From: Musa acuminata AAA Group
Taxonomy: Eukaryota; Streptophyta; Magnoliopsida; Zingiberales; Musaceae
Assembly (NCBI RefSeq): GCF_036884655.1
Contig: NC_088354.1
Span: forward strand, 13,960,501 to 14,024,500
Direction of reading: 5' to 3'
DNA length: 64,000 nt
In this document: positions 58,491 to 64,000 of the stretch, piece by piece
Numbering within the stretch: the first letter of the stretch is position 1
Layout of the letters: every line of letters starts with the position of its first letter
Program-made: the position numbers and the translations under genes
The notes under the pieces: model-generated
Seen by the model: the letters and a program-made list of their open reading frames with translations, nothing else
Databases searched by the model: none
What the model was told of the DNA's origin: nothing

Positions 58491-58936
58491 TTTATCTGAT
58501 AAATTTTTAAACAAGATGTTTGATGTAATACTTATGTATGTCCGTATCTTTTGGTATGTTAATGCTTTGTACAGCATGTAGAGAGGTGGTCGAAGACTTA
58601 ATAGTCTCATTTTAGTTAGGTTGGTGGCCTCTTTAGGCTTGTAAATAAAGGTTGTGTAATGTGGACACGTGTGAGAGATTTTCGATCTGTAATGGATCAT
58701 TTTACCCTTTGTTGTGCAACTGTTCAGAGCTTGTAAAATTTGTTTGTAATTTGCATTGTCTATGAAGTGTTTTTCAGATATGTTTGCTTGTGGATCCCGA
58801 TTGAGGCGTTCTCTCTAACCCGTTCTCTCTTTTGTTGGTCCTAAGGGACAATTGGAGGCTTCGGGGAGGCTGACCTTTGCGGACGGACACGCAAGGGTAT
58901 CACACGACTTAGGCAAAACCAGCTAAGTCCGTGACA
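58491..58936 (+). repeat. 5' LTR of the LARD-like element
   Basis: The left end is set by alignment with the 3' LTR (gataaa...aacaagatgtttgatgtaat). Its first bases (TTTATCT) are diverged from the expected TGTCACA. It ends aagtccgtgaca at 58936. Confidence 0.85.
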
Positions 58937-58938
58937 GA

Positions 58939-58950
58939 TAGTATCAGAGC
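58939..58950 (+). other. Primer-binding site (initiator tRNA-Met type) of the LARD
   Basis: TAGTATCAGAGC differs by one base from the standard TGGTATCAGAGC and starts two bases after the LTR. Confidence 0.85.
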
Positions 58951-61900
58951 GGGACAAGCACTCATACAAACACTTAGCATGCAAACGTGGGGGACCTAGC
59001 GGGGCTGCGTTGAGGGCAGTCAGCACACGCACGACCGTTTGGGGGAAAACGGGCATGGAGATATAGGGAAAAGGAGTCGCTCGGAGGAGCGGACATCTGA
59101 CATTGGCATTCAGAGGAATGGCCAACCCTTCGCGTAAGAGGCACCACGAGAACAGGTAAGCTTGGAAGAATGCGGAGCGCACAAAGGTTGGGATGGCTGA
59201 GTTTGAGCTACGGCTCAACGTTGACAACTATACTTGATGGTACTCAAGGCAAGCGAGGTGCTTGGTAAAGAATGAGACCATGCAAGGTGGAATGAGTTGC
59301 TCAGCGATCGAAAGAGTTATGCAAAGCTCACAGAGGTGAGGGGAATTGCTAACTCAAAGAATTCGGTACTCATGCATGGGCTTGTATGCGGACGATGGAA
59401 TGTTCGCGGCCATCCCAAGGCGACCGAAACTCGGCGCCATGGAGCATTGAAACTTTATCTTCGGCATGTGAAGGATACGTCTGTAGGAGGCTGAAGTGTG
59501 CAACGAGTTCAGCATATTACTAGGCCTTGAGTGGTGCAACGGGGGCTGTATTGACGTGGAGTCGCAATCTAGCAAATGCGTTTGTAGGATGCAGAACAAT
59601 GCACAGTTTGTTCAGCAGATCGGAGTAGTCCAAGGGGATGGTGGTCTCCGAAACGAAGAGAGATGTTGCTCCAATTGGACAGTTATCCAAGAGGGATAAG
59701 TCCCAACTCTCCAGAGGGAGAATCATGTGGGACGGACCTCACTTGTTGAGGAGGAGTACCTCAACAAACAACGACTCCACGAAGCTCAATGGACTGAGCA
59801 AGCGGCGAGGAGTCGTCGTATGATCTCGCTTGAGAGAATGCATTGCGAGATCAAGTGGGGGAGCGACCCAAAGCAACCCAAATGAATGCACACTTGGAGT
59901 CGATGTGGAGATCAGACTCAAGGGAGGGCTGACCCATGGAATGGTGGGTGCGAGGGCCACCATCGACTCAATGCAAAAACGAGGAGCGGAGCAACTTGGG
60001 TGTAACTTGGCGAAGTACCCAAGCCGTATGAAGGGAGCCAGCATAGAAGTTGGAACATGGAGCGGAGGCACAGTGCTTTCCTTAGACAGATGTCAAGGAC
60101 ATGAACTCTTACAGAGGCAAGAGTAGAATCATGTTGTTCCATGGGTCCTTCATTCTGACGGAGTGGACTCATCTTGCATGGTGCCAAAGACGAAAGGAGC
60201 TTCTGGGCACATGCACCTTATCTCGGAGAAGCATTTGATGGAGGAACTAAGGCGACTCAATTTGCGGAGGCGAAATTGGGTTCAGAAGGCCTTAGCACGG
60301 GGCAAGAGGACTCAGAGGTGGGTACTCTTGAAGAATATGCCACAGTATTGCCATTCAAGTTGCCATGAAGGAAGCGGTGCGCAGCAGAGATTGTGCTGGT
60401 AGGGGCAGAGGCCCAGGATCCAGACAATGGTGCACAAATTACAATGAAGTCAGTGGACTTCGGGAGCTACTAGGCGACGAACTATCCTAGAGTGGTGCTT
60501 CATCTAGGTGTGACCCAAGAGTGGGTGGATGAAGGTCGATTGCTAAATGAGCGAACAAAATCGAAGGTGAAAGAGACCCTGCGATGTATTGGCATAGGCC
60601 ACACATGGAGGGTTCACAATTCGAGTTCAACCCACAAGGATCAGAATGTAATAGAGATGTCAACAGGAGGCGACATGGTGCAGCGGATCGTGGTGGAACA
60701 GTTCGTGGCAAATGCGATACACACGATCTAGTCCCGTGAGGGATTAGATCATATGGAGGTATGATCGGGAGCTACTGGAAGCACCACTTCGGTGAACAAC
60801 ACGACAGCAAGAAGGGCTATGGATTTAAGGAGTGAAGGCCATGGTACCGTAGAGGCGGGTCTTCCGTGCGTGCATCGAATTTTGCATCAGATGAAAACCT
60901 TGGTCATCAGCATATGAGGGCTGTGTTCCACCAAGGGAAAAGTTCGAATACAAGTACCAGTGGGCCCCATGGGGGGGACTTGATCATGCAGAGGTATGAT
61001 CGAAGCAGTTGGAGAGTTGGACTGCTCTAGAGCTCATATTCGCTTAAGGGAGCCCGACAAGTCAAAGGACAAGGCCGAGTAAGCGAACGTTGCTACCAAG
61101 GAAGCTAAGGAGAAAAGAATCGGTGCAAACCCTACAACGTGATGGCAGAGGCCATGCATGGGAGTTGCAGTCTGTCTTTCCATCGACCAAACAGACTGCT
61201 TGGAGAACATAGAGGTGTTGAAGCAGGGGGTCGAAAGGGGCGAGGAAGCGACGACGAGTCCAGAGGGACTTAGCTACCCAAAATCAAGCATCAGTTAGAA
61301 TGGAGGTGGACTCGGAGGAGTGCCACAGAGGCATATCTACTGATTGTGAAGAAAAGAGATGCAGATGCGAGGCGACGGATAGTAGTGCCATGAGCATGGC
61401 AGCGCCATGGTACCACAGAGGCGGGACTTCCGTGAAAGTCATTGATCCCTTGCTCTCATGGAGGGAGAGCGCTTGGTCGTGAAAGGGGCCGAGGAGGTGG
61501 AGCATGCAGAGGCAATCTCCAAGTACCGAGACAATGCTGAAGGGCAAAGGCCGAGGAACCTCGTAAGACCGGTGTTAATGAGCTTCTCATCAAGATAGCC
61601 GAAAGTGAAGGACTTCGGGTCATGCAAGAGTGCATAACCAAGGAACGAAGCAGGCAGTACGCGGTGCTGCACCTTTGCTACTCAGTGGAGTAGGCGGCAG
61701 GGTTGATGGAGAAGACGGTATAATCCCAGAGGCGACCAAACCTATGAGAGAATTACTCCAAGTTGGGGTAAAAACTTCCTACATTCCAAAAGTTCGATGA
61801 CATTGAGAAGGTGAATCACAGTAACTAACTCAAAGCAAGGAGTGCAAACACTTCAAGTGCTTCAGAAGTGTGAGCAAAGAGCAGACGAAGGTTAGTAACC

Positions 61901-62532
61901 AGCTCGATGCATGGAGTACAACCTGGAGGAGGCGGGCGAAGTCAAGTTACCTTTGCCTTCTCAACCCTTAAGAGAATGGGCGAAACCGAGTACCCCAATT
62001 CTCTTATCTATCCAGTAGAGGAGCTCTGCACAAGTTCAAAGACCCTTCGAAGATAATGAAAGACAATAGTTGTCAAATCCTCACCAACGATGATCAATGC
62101 TATTGAGAGTAGATTGTCTGCTTCATTTCCCAACAAAATGCCAATCGAAAGCGGAAGTGATGCGAACCTACTTGGATGTGACAAGTGAAAGAAGAGTCAA
62201 TGAGCAAATTTTATGGAGGAAGGACCCAAAACTTCAGAAGTTTGCGAGACGATGCTCGTTAAAGCTTCAACAAGCATCCACCCAGTTCAAGCAGCATGAA
62301 AGATTTGAGAGACTGGCGCAGTAAGGATGGTATTTTCCTTCATCTGGGGGATCCGTAGGAATCAACAATGATAAACACAACTCAGCCAACCCCACACCAG
62401 AGTCAGAGTCATTGGTGAGTTGAAGCAGCTAGGAGCCAAGAGGCGCATTGTAGCTGGAGCAGAAGATTGAAGACTCAGCAAAGGCGAGGAGTTGTAGTGT
62501 CGACAAAGGCTTCAACGAGGACGTCGAAGGAA

Positions 62533-62546
62533 TAAGTGGAGGAGAA
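62533..62546 (+). other. Polypurine tract of the LARD
   Basis: aagtggaggagaa lies immediately before the TG of the 3' LTR, the expected position of the plus-strand primer. Confidence 0.75.
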
Positions 62547-63007
62547 TGTCACAGATAAACTTCTAAACAAGATGTTTGATGTAATGCTTATGTATGTCCT
62601 TGTCTTTTGGCATGTTCATGCCTTGTACAGCATATAGAGGGGCGGTTGAAGGCTTAATAGTCCCATTTTAGTTAGGTTGGTGGCATCTTTACTTTAGACT
62701 TATGAATAAAGGTTGTGTCATGTGGACACATGTGAGAGATTTTTAGTTTGTAATGGACCATTTTACCCTTTATTGTGCAACTGTTCAGAGTTTGTAAAGT
62801 CTGTTTGTAATTTACATTGTCTATGAAGTGTTTTTCAGAGATGTTTGCTTGTGGATCCCGATTGAGGCGTTCTCTCTAACTCGTTCTCTCTTTTGTTGGT
62901 CCTAAGGGACAATTGGAGGCTTCGAGGAGGCTGACCTTTGCGGACGGACACACAAGGATGCCGCATGACTTCCGTATGACTTAGGCAAAACCAGCTAAGT
63001 CCGTACA
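62547..63007 (+). repeat. 3' LTR of the LARD-like element
   Basis: It begins TGTCACAGATAAAC and ends ctaagtccgtaca. It aligns along its length with 58491-58936 and carries a roughly 11-base insertion-like difference near 62965 (catgacttccgtatgactta). Confidence 0.9.
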
Positions 63008-63703
63008 GATCAGTGAGAAGACTATTATTTCCCTGTTTGAAGCCTCGGTTGAGAGAGCCTGATATGGAATACCTTTTCCGGTTGTGCTTTTGATACCCGT
63101 TCACTCTGTCCAAAGTACGCTACCTTTCTCATGAATGGATCTGAGATGGCTCCCACCGGGACCCACTCGAATCGCGAATTATGATCAGGTCGGTTAAGCG
63201 AGTGCGGTACAACGTATCGCCTGGGAATTCCTTCCATAGGTGTGCGAACCCCTTTCGTGTCCCCTTTAGGTCGAATTGTTCGACAAGATGGGTTTTACCC
63301 ACGGCTTTTATTGGGCCGTTATATGGGCATCACTTGCAAGGCCGTAATGCTTTCCACGTGTCTTTGTGTGCATCCCATGCATCATTCTCGCATGCGACCG
63401 CAGGTTTCGGACCAGTCAATCTTGCCGTCTCAACATGCCCTGTTACTTGTCCCTCTCGTGTCTCTGCTCTCTTGTTTCCGAGCAGCTCAGATTTCTACTG
63501 TCAAACCTCCTCATCTTAATCCACGAATGAAGTTTCAGATCATGTCCATCCAAATTGGTCGAGGCCACAAGTCGTCACCTGCTTCGGAGATGACAGAAGG
63601 AAAACGAAGTGATTGACAACCCATAGTTTTCTGGAGGCTTCTTCCTTGTTGCTTTCACCTCTGTGAACATGATTGAACTGCTCTACCAGTTGAAGCTGAA
63701 ACC
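63008..63703. other. Stretch right of the LARD without recognised gene
   Basis: GC-balanced sequence with open frames on both strands (e.g. 63025-63237 minus, 63181-63519 plus). None resembles a family I know. It may be repeat-derived. Confidence 0.3.
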
Positions 63704-63895
63704 CTAGTCAATGTTTGACTTTTCGGAGTCTGAACTGAGTAGGGAATCGGAACACGAGTGATCATCCCAGGCGGCAATCATCTTTCGGATCAGTAGCGGT
63801 GAACAGAGGCGTGGGAACATTGATTGGTAGAACTCCTCTGGATAAAGACTTGGTGTGCCAAGAGACGATTCACATGGCAGTATTGTGACTGCACA
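63704..63895 (-). CDS. Possible 3' exon of an unknown gene continuing past the right edge
   Basis: On the minus strand a frame ends LYPEEFYQSMFPRLCSPLL, then IRKMIAAWDDHSCSDSLLSS, then DSEKSNID and a TAG at 63704-63706. A possible splice acceptor (GTGCAG) lies at about 63894. The composition looks like real protein with an acidic Ser-rich tail, but I do not recognise it. The exon border and the gene itself are uncertain. Confidence 0.35.
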   Translation of the reverse strand, partial: CAVTILPCESSLGTPSLYPEEFYQSMFPRLCSPLLIRKMIAAWDDHSCSDSLLSSDSEKSNID

Positions 63896-64000
63896 TCTCC
63901 ACAGAATGTGAAAGCATAAATAAGTTGCTTGCGGTATGACACACCACATACATCCACCTCAGGATCTAATGAGGTGCTGATTTCAAACTTGCTGAGCACT

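Larger units (their letters stand above)
58491..63007 (+). mobile_element. Non-autonomous LTR retrotransposon, LARD-like (~4.5 kb)
   Basis: Two LTRs in direct orientation (58491-58936, 62547-63007) flank 3.6 kb of internal sequence. A near-perfect initiator-tRNA-Met primer site sits two bases inside the 5' LTR, and a purine tract precedes the 3' LTR. The inside has many short open frames on both strands but none resembles gag, protease, integrase, RT or RNase H. That is the definition of a large retrotransposon derivative, mobilised by another element's proteins. The LTRs differ visibly at about one base in ten plus indels, so it is not recent. Target duplications are not recognisable. Similar sequence is, from memory, abundant in Musa/Ensete genomes. 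Confidence 0.85.

Noticed and set aside
58841..62324. Many ORFs of 60-130 codons inside the LARD-like element
   Set aside because: They overlap on both strands and show no retroviral or host domain; treated as chance frames in non-coding DNA.
63025..63616. Candidate ORFs on both strands right of the LARD
   Set aside because: Mutually overlapping, no recognisable motif, no splice or promoter context.

Overview
This is a nuclear window from a flowering plant. Every recognisable gene belongs to a plant family: a CYP71-clan P450, an SKP2A-type F-box/LRR protein, two USP-domain kinases, an XND1/NAC104-type NAC factor, a DMP (DUF679) protein, a PISTILLATA/GLOBOSA MADS factor and a KIWI/PC4-type coactivator. 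The genes carry ordinary GT-AG introns, and the gaps are filled with LTR retrotransposons, a LINE and long AT, GA and CT microsatellites. The PI protein looks monocot-like and several repeats resemble ones I associate with Musa/Ensete (banana family). That placement is inference, not proof.

Layout. 1-4 kb: the 5' part of a Ty3/gypsy (Tat-like) element on the minus strand, inserted into the 5' part of an older Ty1/copia copy. 4.1-4.8 kb: the last exon of a P450 (+). 5.3-10.2 kb: a complete SKP2A-like gene (-) with a 5'UTR intron. 11.7-22.8 kb: a complete ten-exon USP-kinase gene (-); one intron holds a solo LTR and another holds an RNase H relic. 23.05-24.03 kb: a long-TIR foldback-like element. 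24.8-25.5 kb: a three-exon NAC gene (-). 26.2-26.6 kb: an unrecognised ORF (-). 27.0-31.8 kb: a complete but frameshifted copia element (-) with LTRs of only 116-117 bp. 32.25-32.7 kb: a 5'-truncated DMP gene (+). 33.05-33.46 kb: four tandem copies of a 100-bp unit. 33.6-35.4 kb: a complete seven-exon PI gene (-). 36-50 kb: gene-poor AT-rich DNA with a decayed LINE (38.6-43.2 kb, split by a solo LTR) and microsatellites. 50.6-53.9 kb: a second, complete ten-exon USP-kinase gene (+). 55.1-58.3 kb: a four-exon KIWI/PC4-like gene (-) with an apparent one-base frameshift in exon 1. 58.5-63.0 kb: a non-coding, LARD-like LTR element (+). 63.7-64.0 kb: possibly the last exon of a gene running off the right edge (-).

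The genes do not form an operon or pathway; they are independent euchromatic genes separated by transposon debris. Exon coordinates were worked out by hand from splice signals, reading phase and family similarity, and all intact models keep phase across every junction. I found no CRISPR, defence system, rRNA, tRNA or convincing microRNA gene, and no clear sign of a novel multi-gene system. The least explained items are the ultra-short-LTR copia element, the long-TIR element, the homogeneous 100-bp array beside PI, the LARD and the unrecognised ORF at 26.2-26.6 kb.
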